In this document: piece after piece, positions 35,380 through 43,765 of the stretch
Position numbering within the stretch: position 1 is the stretch's first letter
How the letters are laid out: each line of letters begins with the position of its first letter
Assembly (NCBI GenBank): GCA_964477085.1
Contig: CAYZDF010000005.1
Coordinates: 1-64,000 of the forward strand
From: Dichloromethanomonas sp964477085
GTDB taxonomy: Bacteria; Bacillota; Desulfitobacteriia; Desulfitobacteriales; Syntrophobotulaceae
Length of the DNA stretch: 64,000 bases
Reading direction: 5' to 3'
Translations under genes and position numbers: made by a program
Notes under the pieces: model-generated
What the model was told of the DNA's origin: nothing
The model's input: the letters and a program-made list of their open reading frames with translations, nothing else
The model's database searches: none

Positions 35380-35632
35380 AGGTATGACCCTTTCTCTCAG
35401 TGTTATATGGAGCTTTTAGCAGTATCTTTACCAACTCTTTCGGGCTAATCCGTACCGCTCCCAAGGCTCTAGCCTTCTTCTTCATTCGTTCTGTGGTGAG
35501 GTCATAATGTGCTTGCCGAGTACCTTCTTTTTGAAACCAGACTCTTTTCAGGCCAACCATTCTGGCAAATGAATGAAGCTCTTCAAGGCTGGTATCAGAT
35601 ATAAGATGGCCTATCTGGTCATAATAGAGCAT
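35372..35632 (-). CDS. DUF4031 protein
   Basis: 86 residues. IGHLISDTSLEELHSFARMVGLKRVWFQ, then HYDLTTERMKKKARALGAVRI: the HL-x-AD/SD, ELH, WFQ and HYDL elements of DUF4031. The family is common in phages and actinobacteria and has no proven role. It is inserted in the baseplate operon with tight overlaps, so it is expressed with late structural genes. Confidence 0.85.
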   Translation of the reverse strand: MLYYDQIGHLISDTSLEELHSFARMVGLKRVWFQKEGTRQAHYDLTTERMKKKARALGAVRISPKELVKILLKAPYNTERKGHTYE

Positions 35633-35634
35633 CT

Positions 35635-36684
35635 TTAATATACATTGATATAGACACTGAATCCTTTAGCCTCAAGGCGTTCCTTTTCCTTCTCTGCATT
35701 TTGCTTGTAGGCATAGGCTCCGGTTTGCACCTTAAACCAGCCATCCACAGTGGTGATAAACGTCTTCGGCCAACCATCAGAGGCTAGGTTAGCTTTTAGC
35801 CTGTCTGCATTTTCTCTAACCTTAAACGCTCCCACCTGGACCCGGTAAAGCTTCGGTAATGGTTTTGGATCTGTTTTATCATCCGGCTTTATGTCGTCCG
35901 GGAGTTCCTCTTTCTGGTTTGTTGTCACAAATGCTTCCATGAACGGATACTCATAAGGGAAGAAGCAGATGCCGTTTAGACCCCAACTTGGTCCCCAAGA
36001 GTTCTTTGTCGGCAGCCAACGTTCTTTATCACTGTACCCAAGGTTACTCATGGCATGATACCCTAGCAGAGCTTCTCCCTTTTTAGGTATTGGCACAACA
36101 GGGTTGTCTTTGGTCACTTTCCGGAATGACTCATATACCGGAATGTTGTACTGTACTTTTCCACTTTGCAGTAAGCCGTTTTTGATAACGAATATAGGAT
36201 CATAATCAACGTACTCACGATAAACCGGTGAATATGCTTCAATTTTAAAGTGAGCTGCGTCAAGAATTACTTCTGTCCAACGTTCCTGAAAGATCTCATA
36301 CAGTTCCGGGAAAGTTCCTATCTCCGGGAAGAGCGGGTATCTACAAACACCCCTATTTAATGCTCTTTGCCACATCGCTTTGGCAAACATTCCTTCTCCC
36401 CACCAATCAGATCCCGGAACACGGTTGCTGTACATACAGCCGAAGGATAAGCGTATATCGATACCATGTTCTTCTTTTTCCTGATCTTCTCGAATATCTA
36501 CACCTGAAAAGGCAGAGCACATATCTTTGTCTTCTTGGTCGTAGACAGATCCGATTGGACGCATAAACTCTTCTGGGAATACGTTGACCGGTGCCATAAG
36601 AAGCTGAACACTAAAATCTTTTTTAGGTTCCCTGGGTGAAGGTAAAAGGGTTAATTTACGGTCTTTGAGAGCTATCTCTGACAT
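35635..36684 (-). CDS. Papain-like cysteine peptidase with C-terminal SPOR repeats
   Basis: 349 residues. The papain tetrad can be read directly: Gln50 and Cys56 in YDQEDKDMCSAFS, His210 in GYHAMSN, Asn228 in KNSWGPSWG. A DxxK/P-rich linker (255-277) leads to two half-repeats of a SPOR fold (LYRVQVGAF and WFKVQTGAY, residues 279-349), which bind peptidoglycan lacking stem peptides. GGAGGGG lies before the ATG. It lies between the spike protein and DUF4031/XkdS-like genes, so it may be a virion protein that cuts peptides of the wall or a host surface protein. No secretion signal. Confidence 0.85.
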   Translation of the reverse strand: MSEIALKDRKLTLLPSPREPKKDFSVQLLMAPVNVFPEEFMRPIGSVYDQEDKDMCSAFSGVDIREDQEKEEHGIDIRLSFGCMYSNRVPGSDWWGEGMFAKAMWQRALNRGVCRYPLFPEIGTFPELYEIFQERWTEVILDAAHFKIEAYSPVYREYVDYDPIFVIKNGLLQSGKVQYNIPVYESFRKVTKDNPVVPIPKKGEALLGYHAMSNLGYSDKERWLPTKNSWGPSWGLNGICFFPYEYPFMEAFVTTNQKEELPDDIKPDDKTDPKPLPKLYRVQVGAFKVRENADRLKANLASDGWPKTFITTVDGWFKVQTGAYAYKQNAEKEKERLEAKGFSVYINVY

Positions 36685-36702
36685 TGGTTTTCCCCTCCTA
36701 GA

Positions 36703-36945
36703 TTAATATCTTCTATTCCTGCTGGCCATCCTTTTGGCCAGCTTTTTACCTTTGGTCGGCTGCAGAACTAATTCCATTATTGGTTTCGGTTTTGGCGGTT
36801 TTGGCGGCGTTATGATCTTCGCATTTTTTGGCGGATCAGCCATCTCGTATGGAAATCCGTCAGTGATTTTTGGGGCTTCTCTAAGCAACGCTGTTCGCAC
36901 TTCCTCACAGTTTAAATACTCTTGCGGGTATGTAACTCCGACCAT
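36703..36945 (-). CDS. Small Pro/Lys-rich protein
   Basis: 80 residues. The N-terminal half is ordinary, starting MVGVTYPQEYLNCEEVRTAL. The second half is proline-rich with a PPKPPKPKP run and a basic end (KKLAKRMASRNRRY). AGGAGG before the ATG. It precedes the papain-like protein by 18 bases. Not recognised; could be a small virion linker. Confidence 0.6.
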   Translation of the reverse strand: MVGVTYPQEYLNCEEVRTALLREAPKITDGFPYEMADPPKNAKIITPPKPPKPKPIMELVLQPTKGKKLAKRMASRNRRY

Positions 36946-36986
36946 TGGCTTTACCTCCTATTTTCTTACACATAAAGAAATTATTC

Positions 36987-37484
36987 TTACGGAATTGTAC
37001 TTCCGTTAATAGTACCTGTCACCGTCAGATCTCCATTGATCGTGGTGACCGGTGAAGTTATGTCCACTGTCTGAGCTTCTATTTTTGCAGAATTTGCTGT
37101 GACTTTTACTTCAGTATCAGCTGCTATCACCAAGGTACCTATAGAATGGTCAGTGACAGCTCCGGAGCCGAGGACTGCATCGATGTATGGTTGTCCGGGA
37201 TCATTGTAATAAAACCCCACCCTGACCAGGGAGCCGACAGCCGGTACTCCATATATTCCTGTGGATGACCCTGTCCAGAGAGCTGGTGCATTGACTGCTG
37301 GGAGTACAGGGAAGCTTTCATCCGGACGACCGTCACGGCCAAGCACTTGAATGTCTACCGCATAGGGTCCGTTCTCATATGTCTTGGTGACTATCCCTTT
37401 GACCTTATAAGGTATCCCTTTAATCTCAGGGATTGCTTCAAAAACAAGCTTTCTCCACGCTATAAGCCACTCACTTTTTCCCAT
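36987..37484 (-). CDS. Baseplate assembly protein V / spike (Mu gp45-like)
   Basis: 165 residues. An OB-fold region to about 105 (KVKGIVTKTYENGPYAVDIQVL, VGSLVRVGFYYNDPGQPYIDAV) is followed by a short repeated beta helix ending DITSPVTTINGDLTVTGTIN. This is the usual central spike architecture that sits under the tail hub. It overlaps the hub gene by 25 bases. Confidence 0.87.
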   Translation of the reverse strand: MGKSEWLIAWRKLVFEAIPEIKGIPYKVKGIVTKTYENGPYAVDIQVLGRDGRPDESFPVLPAVNAPALWTGSSTGIYGVPAVGSLVRVGFYYNDPGQPYIDAVLGSGAVTDHSIGTLVIAADTEVKVTANSAKIEAQTVDITSPVTTINGDLTVTGTINGSTIP

Positions 37485-38263
37485 TCCAGATTCATCCTCG
37501 CTTTCTCTGATGACTGATGGTAATGGGCTTTTTTAATTCTACAAATTTGTGGCTGAGCCCAGTACCTTGGGTCAATGATTTTGATTTGGTGGGAGTGTCT
37601 CAGGTAAGGTAGTGCAATGGTCTGGAGTTCTCCATGATCACCGTTTTCAGATATCCTGTGGCTCAAGATATTTTTACCGAATTCCAGTACCGGGAGATCA
37701 TTAACTAAGTATCTGTCGGACTCTTCCCATGTGCCCCAGAAGAACTCTTCTTCCGGAGTACAGTAGAAGCTCCAGTCCTGCTCATCGAGCTGCCAGGTAG
37801 TGTTGATTCTTTTCAAGCAGGCTGTGACAGTATCTGTCCTGGCTACAAAGCCGAGTTTGGATTGGAATACCTGGGGTGAGAGTGTGTATTTTTCTATACC
37901 TGCAGCATTAAGCCCGTACTTGATAATGTCCTGCGGTAACGGGGAGACAAAGGATCGAGAGATCCTTGTACTCTTGAGGACTGTCATGAGATCTTCAGCT
38001 AGGATCAAGACGGTTTTTTTCTCAGGGATAACGTCCTTAACTTTGCCAGCGAAGATCTTCCAGAGACCGTGTCTGAGATATCCCTGGCAAATCTGAATTC
38101 GATTGCCTTTGGTTATGCTGCCGAAAGGAAATCCCTTTTTGTCCAGTTCTACCTCTGCCCGATCGGCGGGGTTGTACCTTGATGAGTAGACATCAAAGCG
38201 ATACAACTTCTTTACTGCCAGAGATCCTATTTCAATATCCCAGATTGGTGTAATGTATTCCAT
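37460..38263 (-). CDS. Tail hub protein (XkdQ / late control D-like)
   Basis: 267 residues. Strand-rich start DIEIGSLAVKKLYRFDVYSSRYNPADRAEVEL and a GYLRHGLWKIFAGKVKDV segment fit hub proteins of the gpD/gp27 superfamily. It lies directly before the spike gene, as expected. Shorter than P2 gpD (about 390). Confidence 0.78.
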   Translation of the reverse strand: MEYITPIWDIEIGSLAVKKLYRFDVYSSRYNPADRAEVELDKKGFPFGSITKGNRIQICQGYLRHGLWKIFAGKVKDVIPEKKTVLILAEDLMTVLKSTRISRSFVSPLPQDIIKYGLNAAGIEKYTLSPQVFQSKLGFVARTDTVTACLKRINTTWQLDEQDWSFYCTPEEEFFWGTWEESDRYLVNDLPVLEFGKNILSHRISENGDHGELQTIALPYLRHSHQIKIIDPRYWAQPQICRIKKAHYHQSSEKARMNLEWEKVSGL

Positions 38264-38267
38264 ATCC

Positions 38268-38849
38268 TCACCCTAGCCTTCGCATGATGTAGTCATCGTC
38301 TATGGCCGGAGTGGCATAAGCCTTCTTGGCCATCATGTGTCTGGTGACATAGTCGTCTATGGGTTCTAATGGTGGTAGGCTGAAATCGTTGGCAGGAAGA
38401 ATGTCTTCCTGCTTACGCCGGGATTCATTATTTACTACTACAGGCTGCCACTGCTTAAATACTAGGGTAGCTATGATAGTATCGTTCTTGTTATCCTCCC
38501 TGGAATTAAGGGTCTCAAAGATTATCTTCTTGATATTCCAGATTGCAGTATGCTTGTTTACTATGTCATATACATATGGTTTGGCACTTTTATCTACGTT
38601 GTAGAGAATTGTGACAATCTGTTTGAGCTTATCGTAGCAAGTGTCTGTCTCATCTGTTGGCAGCTCTATGGTTAAATTGATGATTGCATCCTTAAAACCA
38701 TTTGGCTGTTTGGAAGTGCCGGACGTTCCCTCTATAGGGACTTCATCAGTCTTAATGCCGCTTTCAATTTCTAATTCTTGAAAGTTTCCAGGAAGAAGGA
38801 TATTACCCAGTTTCACCTGGCCGAATTCATCTGTTATGATCTGTCTCAT
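38268..38849 (-). CDS. Tail protein between tape measure and hub
   Basis: 193 residues, rich in strands, with no membrane span. In XkdP position between tape measure and hub, where Xkd phages have a LysM protein and Mu has the gp43 DNA-circulation protein; no LysM motif is seen here. The ATG overlaps the tape-measure stop by four bases. Probably the distal tail-tube or hub adaptor. Confidence 0.6.
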   Translation of the reverse strand: MRQIITDEFGQVKLGNILLPGNFQELEIESGIKTDEVPIEGTSGTSKQPNGFKDAIINLTIELPTDETDTCYDKLKQIVTILYNVDKSAKPYVYDIVNKHTAIWNIKKIIFETLNSREDNKNDTIIATLVFKQWQPVVVNNESRRKQEDILPANDFSLPPLEPIDDYVTRHMMAKKAYATPAIDDDYIMRRLG

Positions 38850-40963
38850 TCTTCGTCAGACACCTCCTCGGCCATCTTGGTTAAGATACTGATAAGTTGA
38901 CTCTCACTGTCCACACGTTCCACCTGAAGTACAAGCTTCTGGATGATGATTGGTCTACCTCCACCCTTTAAGTACTCAGATAGGTTCACTCTGGATTTTT
39001 GAGGAACCACACCTACCCCGGCCAGTGCCATAGGGGTGTCTTCCATACTTGACCATAGCATATTTTGTAGACCAGGTAGCCCCGTTTGCATTCCTGCACG
39101 CCATGTTTCTATGAAAGCACGTCCGCTCTTTGTTAAGCTTGATAACGGTCCTTCTTTGGCATCCGAAAAGGGAAGAAGATTACGGACTTTCTGTAGTCCT
39201 GATGTCACTAAAGCTACCGGTTGGTTGATGAGAGACTTGATACCGTCACCAAATGCTGTGATGAGACCACGTCCAGATTCAAAGAAGGCGTTCTTCTTTT
39301 CATCTATCCAAGCAATGACACCATTGATCTTTTCTCCGATGAAATCCAGTGCAGACCCTCCTGCAGTTTTGACTTTGTCCCAGTTCTTCCAGAGGAGATA
39401 TACAGCTCCGGTAAGTAATAGGATTACCCCCAGCACTATACCTGCAGGACTCATTATGAAACCAATAAGGGCAGGCCCAAAGGACACTATTCGAGCGATA
39501 ATGATGGGGATGAATCGTCCGAACCGGAGAAAGTATCCGAAGAATGTTCGGAGATGTTTTCCTCCTCCTAAAAATACTACTTTAAATAGTCCTAATAGCT
39601 TCTTTAAAGATGCCATCATCTTAAATCCATGTTTTTCTGAGCCGCCAAAAAACTTACGGATCATTCCATACCCTTTAAGGCTATAGCCGGATAGCATGAA
39701 GAACATTGCTAAGACCGTTAAGATAGGTGCTGCAATGCTTAAGATAGCTGCACCGATAGCAAAGAGGATAACTGCAGTTTTAGCTATACCGGGATGTGCA
39801 GTTACAAATCCTGTGAATCCTTGAATTGCAGATCTTGTCAAAGGAATAAGCTCACGCAGGGTTGGTATAAGAGCTTCGCCAGCTTCTCGTTTGAGGTTCC
39901 GAAGATTATTAGTAGTATTGATTAGTTCGTTTGTATCTGAGCTTTCAATAATTGCCTGAGTCTTAGCTGTAGCTCCGTGGGAATATTGGATTTTCTTAAG
40001 ATTCTCATGCATACCATTCGTTTGAGAGTTTAATAACAGAATTGCTCTTAACCCTTCATCTCCAAATGCCTTTTGAAGTGCCATCTGTACTTCCGGAGAA
40101 GCTTTGGAGATGTCGCCATATTTTGCACGGATGTTTTCTAGTGTCCCGATAAAACTCATACCGCCATCGGCATTGCGGGCGATGGTAAAACCAAGCTCCT
40201 GGGACGCTTTATTCATTTGTCGTATAGTTGCACTGAAGGCTGTCCCTGCCATGCCACCTTGAAGACCGGCATTATTTAACTGGCCAATAACCATATTAAG
40301 TTCAGCAAATTCCATTCTGGCCTGAATAGCTGCAGGAGTACCGTACTTGAGTCCTTCTGCCAGTTGATTCAGATCCTTGAACTGAAACGTCTGCTGAGTG
40401 ACTGTAAGTATATCCCCAAGTCTAGACATCTCCGTCTGTACGTCCCGGCTTTTATTACCCATGTTGTTATAACTTGTAGCAAGAAGATTAGCAGCTGATG
40501 AATGTTCTCCAAAGGTTGCCGTGGCAACAGCAAGAGCTGTTTGGGTACCGTAAATGGTTTGGATATCATTAAGCCCAGCTGAAGCCATCATGTAACTTGT
40601 GCCGATAAAGGTCTCCGCATTTTCCTTATGAACTTTTTCCCATTCCGTAGCAGCATTCTTGGTCAAATCCATGGATTTTGCCATATTATTCATAGTAGAG
40701 GTAGTTACTGTTGATAAATTATTTAAAACATCGTTAGTACTCATGACGGGTTCCGTAATCTTGGACAGGGCACCCCGCATCTGGCTGGCTGCACCTGAGA
40801 CCATAGCTCCAGAGACGGCCATCTTGTTGCCGTAGTCAATCATGCTTTGAGATTTTTTCATGGTATTTTCTAGATCAGTAACATTCTTCATGAAATCCTT
40901 AGTAGGACCAGTTGCCTGGTCGATTACTGAGAATATTACTGCTAGTTCAAATAGTGAATTCAT
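38846..40963 (-). CDS. Tail tape measure protein
   Basis: 705 residues from ATG 40963 (AAGGTGG upstream; MNSLFELAVIFSVIDQATGP is the family start). A start at 41203 would add 80 unrelated residues that only overlap the opposite-strand gene. Residues 1-260 are helical and Met/Gln/Asn-rich with the conserved NNAGLQGGMAGTAF region. Two long hydrophobic stretches lie about 420-455 and 495-545. It sets tail length and is ejected with DNA. At about 0.15 nm per residue, a tail near 100 nm would be expected. Confidence 0.9.
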   Translation of the reverse strand: MNSLFELAVIFSVIDQATGPTKDFMKNVTDLENTMKKSQSMIDYGNKMAVSGAMVSGAASQMRGALSKITEPVMSTNDVLNNLSTVTTSTMNNMAKSMDLTKNAATEWEKVHKENAETFIGTSYMMASAGLNDIQTIYGTQTALAVATATFGEHSSAANLLATSYNNMGNKSRDVQTEMSRLGDILTVTQQTFQFKDLNQLAEGLKYGTPAAIQARMEFAELNMVIGQLNNAGLQGGMAGTAFSATIRQMNKASQELGFTIARNADGGMSFIGTLENIRAKYGDISKASPEVQMALQKAFGDEGLRAILLLNSQTNGMHENLKKIQYSHGATAKTQAIIESSDTNELINTTNNLRNLKREAGEALIPTLRELIPLTRSAIQGFTGFVTAHPGIAKTAVILFAIGAAILSIAAPILTVLAMFFMLSGYSLKGYGMIRKFFGGSEKHGFKMMASLKKLLGLFKVVFLGGGKHLRTFFGYFLRFGRFIPIIIARIVSFGPALIGFIMSPAGIVLGVILLLTGAVYLLWKNWDKVKTAGGSALDFIGEKINGVIAWIDEKKNAFFESGRGLITAFGDGIKSLINQPVALVTSGLQKVRNLLPFSDAKEGPLSSLTKSGRAFIETWRAGMQTGLPGLQNMLWSSMEDTPMALAGVGVVPQKSRVNLSEYLKGGGRPIIIQKLVLQVERVDSESQLISILTKMAEEVSDEE

Positions 40964-40964
40964 A

Positions 40965-40993
40965 TTGACCGCCGCCACCTTATGGTATATTCT
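40965..40993 (+). promoter_or_regulatory. Candidate promoter of the opposite-strand small gene
   Basis: TTGACC (40965-40970), a 17-base spacer, then TATTCT (40988-40993): five of six and four of six matches to the sigma-A consensus. It begins right beside the tape-measure start codon on the other strand and leads to a leader of about 27 bases before the small gene. Confidence 0.55.
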
Positions 40994-41026
40994 GTAATTA
41001 TGGATAAATAAAGGAGGTAATACTTT

Positions 41027-41212
41027 ATGGTCTGGGGATTTCTTGCTACTTTCTTCTTCTTTGCTGGAATCGGAGCTGTAGCTGGCATAATATATGGGAC
41101 ATATAAAGGCTTTCCATTGGTGATTGATGGAGTGAAAGGTTTTCTTAGAGCCTGTAAAGAAGGTTGGAACAGCGTTGACTGGGATGGTAACCCCAAGGAT
41201 CATAACTCTTAA
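41027..41212 (+). CDS. Small single-span membrane protein on the opposite strand (moron candidate)
   Basis: 61 residues. AAAGGAGG stands eight bases before the ATG, one of the best ribosome sites in the window. One strongly hydrophobic segment (about 2-25, FLATFFFFAGIGAVAGIIYG), then a charged cytosolic or external tail. It is read against the late operon, has its own promoter-like sequence, and fits exactly between the tail-chaperone stop (sharing TTAA) and the tape-measure start. Those are marks of a moron expressed in the lysogen. Function unknown. Confidence 0.75.
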   Translation: MVWGFLATFFFFAGIGAVAGIIYGTYKGFPLVIDGVKGFLRACKEGWNSVDWDGNPKDHNS

Positions 41213-41448
41213 TTTCCAAACAATAAGCCTACACCTTTGTTGATTGCATGAGTCATTGCTTCAGTCTGACGTTTCTCCAGGTAGAGTGCTTTTGCAGCAT
41301 AAGTTGCGAATTCTTCCTCATCAAGTTCCTCGATTTCGGTCTCCGTTAAATCAAAATACTGCCCAATGAGTAATTCCGTCTGAAGGATCAAGGATGTTTC
41401 CAGGTCCTCCAGACGGTTTTGTATTTTGTCACTTAGACCTTGGAGGTT
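41209..41448 (-). CDS. Tail assembly chaperone, frameshift extension (gpT-like part)
   Basis: Open in the -1 frame from the slippery site at 41448-41454 to the TAA at 41209, with no stop between: 79 codons. A stand-alone start would be TTG 41391 without a well-placed ribosome site, so I read it as an extension of the gene at 41433-41822. Acidic middle (LTETEIEELDEEEF). In many tailed phages the product longer by frameshift recruits tail tube protein to the tape measure. Confidence 0.8.
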   Translation of the reverse strand, partial: NLQGLSDKIQNRLEDLETSLILQTELLIGQYFDLTETEIEELDEEEFATYAAKALYLEKRQTEAMTHAINKGVGLLFGN

Positions 41449-41822
41449 AAAAAATCCTGACTGACTCCGATTACCTTATTGAGTTCGTTCCCTACAGCCA
41501 CCACCAGACCGGGCTTTTCTTCAAAGAGTTTGTTGCGGACTTCAGGGGCAGGGTAGAGAGCCAGATCGTCAACCATGGTCCTCATAGCCTTATAGGCATC
41601 TTTCATAGATTCTTTAATGAACCTAGAAAAGTGTTGACGCTGCGGCTTCTTGAAATAGAATACCAGCTGGGCTTCATCATCCTCGGGTTCGTTTTTAATC
41701 AGGATGACATCTCCATATTGCTTTTTCCAATCTTCGACCTGCTGGTTCATAGCTACTGGGGAGTTGGCAGCCGCATTGGATGTTGCTGACTTATCTAGGG
41801 TGTATTCTACTTTATTGTCCAT
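41433..41822 (-). CDS. Tail assembly chaperone (gpG-like, XkdN type)
   Basis: 129 residues, helical, with a polar N-terminal third. It lies between tail tube and tape measure, where the tail chaperone always lies. Its last codons hold the heptamer T TTT TTA in the right frame, and an extension ORF follows in the -1 frame. GGAGG before the ATG. Most ribosomes should end at TAA 41433; a minority should make the longer fusion. Confidence 0.85.
   Translation of the reverse strand: MDNKVEYTLDKSATSNAAANSPVAMNQQVEDWKKQYGDVILIKNEPEDDEAQLVFYFKKPQRQHFSRFIKESMKDAYKAMRTMVDDLALYPAPEVRNKLFEEKPGLVVAVGNELNKVIGVSQDFLTSKV
41448..41454 (-). other. Programmed -1 frameshift site (T TTT TTA)
   Basis: On the minus strand GAT TTT TTA ACC is read in the zero frame; T TTT TTA is an X XXY YYZ heptamer, the same as in HIV-1. 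GGAG lies ten bases upstream, a distance at which Shine-Dalgarno-like sequences stimulate bacterial -1 frameshifting. Downstream CCTCC/GGAGG and AGGT/ACCT can pair. The -1 frame is open for 79 codons. Confidence 0.8.
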
Positions 41823-41892
41823 ACTGGATACCTCCTGTGGATATTGTTAATAAACTGTAAATAACTTAAAAGTAATGATAAAAGTAATTACT

Positions 41893-42321
41893 TTATGGTT
41901 CGATGCCGTTCCAGGCTATACCACCGGCAATGAGTATGTCTAAATCTATCGTCACACTTTTGTCGTTCTGGCTGTTAGATGCTGCCGTCTTGGTAAACTT
42001 AACATTTTTGAGAATGTCAGTTACAGTCGGCTGATCTTCGTTGGCATAGCTTACTGTGATAGGGACCGGGGGAAGCGAATACAAGTTCCTTTTTGCTCTC
42101 TGGCAATACTCAAGAAGTTTGTTGAATTCTTCTCTCTGAAGGGTGACTTTGCCTTCGGACTTATAGTTACCAGCTCCATATCCGGTTGGCTTAGATCCTT
42201 TCCCATATTGCAGTTCGGTTTCCTTCTCATCGGAATACTCTACGCTCTCGTAATTGATTAGCATTCCATGAGGAAAATTACAGGAAATGTCTTCCCAACT
42301 GTAACTTTTTCCATTGATCAT
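41893..42321 (-). CDS. Tail tube protein (XkdM-like)
   Basis: 142 residues. MINGKSYSWEDI, YGAGNYKSEGKVTLQREEF and the strand-rich remainder match XkdM/Mu gpM-type tube proteins of contractile tails. It follows the sheath gene by about 40 bases, the usual order. Confidence 0.83.
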   Translation of the reverse strand: MINGKSYSWEDISCNFPHGMLINYESVEYSDEKETELQYGKGSKPTGYGAGNYKSEGKVTLQREEFNKLLEYCQRAKRNLYSLPPVPITVSYANEDQPTVTDILKNVKFTKTAASNSQNDKSVTIDLDILIAGGIAWNGIEP

Positions 42322-42361
42322 CTTGTTTTCACCTCTTTCTACTAAGGTTGTTAAGGGTTAT

Positions 42362-43765
42362 CTATGCGGATAGGAGAGGATTCTCGAAGCCAACTTCAAG
42401 TTCAATCTCTCTCATAATACCGATAGGAACGATCCGAATCTTAACAAATAGCTTGCTGGTAGAGAGAATGTCTTGGCCGTCCGGAATTACAATCCTGCCT
42501 GACTGGATATCCTGAGCACCGGCCATATCATCAACTTCTTGCTGCAGGCTTGCTTTCAGATGTTCGAGATCTCCATCGGCTTCAGCATGTTTATACTGGA
42601 GAGCTGCCAGGCGAACTAGACGACAAGCTTTATCCATTACACGTCGCAACTCTACATACTGGAAGTCACTGCCTACGGGAGCCATTATTCTACCTTCAGT
42701 AACATAGATTCCTTCGACACCTTCATATTCTCTGAAGGTGATAAACCCTGCGTCAGTAAGGTCTTTAATTTGTTCCTCTGTCAGCCCTAAAGGATTGATA
42801 CTGACAACATTAAACAGTTGACCGTCACGTACCCTAGCCGGAGAACGCTTAACCGGAATAGAGCTGACACGACCGGAATAGACTCCTGCTCCGTTACGGT
42901 TGATGATTCTGCCGGTGTTACTTTCTCTGATCTCTGACCAAGCCGCACTGACAGCTACTCTAGTGCTGGAGAACCCTGCTGCTTCTGTGACTAGAGCCTG
43001 CACCCAGGCTGATATTGCTTGACCGTCTGCAGGTCCTACAGCTTCGCACAGTACATGGGTATACTTGTACTTTTCAGTGGCTGCGGTATCCATCAGCGTG
43101 GATAGAGCTTCCCATACTGAGCTATCTGCAGATCCGACAACATGGATGTACTCGACAAAAGTCTTGCTGTTAAGGCTGACTTCGATAGCAGCTGTAATAC
43201 TGGTGATACTAGCTCCGGGAGCAGTGCTCTTGAAACTATAGATATCTCCGTCCTTGAAGCTGTCAGCCGGGGTGGTATGCTCCACAAAGGTCAAAGTGAT
43301 TCCGGTATCAGGTATAACATAGGTACCGGCTGATGGAGTTGTGATCACTTCCGACCAGGTATCACTTCCGTCCAGAGAGTATCTGAAGGCTGCAGTGTTT
43401 AAAGCTCCATCTTTGACTAACTCAATCACTACTTCATAGGCATCAAGCGGAGTGCCTGCTGCTGTGATATTTCCCTGGCCAGTCTTGGTGGCCGTTATAT
43501 CTCCGATAGTTGCAGCGACATCGGATTCTGCTTTCACTGCATAGAGCTTTCTGGCACCTGCATTAAACGCATCATACAACGCATTGGCCAGTGGTCCTGT
43601 TCCAAACGATCCAGCAATCTGATCAGGAGAAGTTAAGTAAATCATTTCTCCTACTGTCCCCAGGGAACATGCACCCACTTTAACGTGAGGTATAGTCTGG
43701 TCAGGAGAGACCAGGCCGAGCCCACCGTCTTTAACTGTTACATTGACATTAGAGAGCACGCTCAC
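42362..43765 (-). CDS. Contractile tail sheath protein (DUF2586/gpL-like)
   Basis: 467 residues. N-terminal SVLSNVNVTVKDGGLGL and GTGPLANALYDAFNAGARKLYAV lead the sheath fold; the C-terminal domain includes ITFREYEGVEGIYVTEGRIM, PVGSDFQYVELRRVMDKACRL and RIVPIGIMREIELEVGF, typical of Mu-type sheaths. Its presence makes the phage a myovirus-type. Overlaps its upstream neighbour by four bases. Confidence 0.88.
   Translation of the reverse strand: MSVLSNVNVTVKDGGLGLVSPDQTIPHVKVGACSLGTVGEMIYLTSPDQIAGSFGTGPLANALYDAFNAGARKLYAVKAESDVAATIGDITATKTGQGNITAAGTPLDAYEVVIELVKDGALNTAAFRYSLDGSDTWSEVITTPSAGTYVIPDTGITLTFVEHTTPADSFKDGDIYSFKSTAPGASITSITAAIEVSLNSKTFVEYIHVVGSADSSVWEALSTLMDTAATEKYKYTHVLCEAVGPADGQAISAWVQALVTEAAGFSSTRVAVSAAWSEIRESNTGRIINRNGAGVYSGRVSSIPVKRSPARVRDGQLFNVVSINPLGLTEEQIKDLTDAGFITFREYEGVEGIYVTEGRIMAPVGSDFQYVELRRVMDKACRLVRLAALQYKHAEADGDLEHLKASLQQEVDDMAGAQDIQSGRIVIPDGQDILSTSKLFVKIRIVPIGIMREIELEVGFENPLLSA

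Noticed and set aside
36734..37009. Plus-strand ORF rich in Gly and Phe
   Set aside because: Antisense of the Pro/Lys-rich gene; no ribosome site.
41405..41447. H-type pseudoknot downstream of the frameshift heptamer (CCTCC/GGAGG with AGGT/ACCT)
   Set aside because: The stem would start one base after the heptamer and the loop order is unusual; noted as pairing only, not claimed as a pseudoknot.
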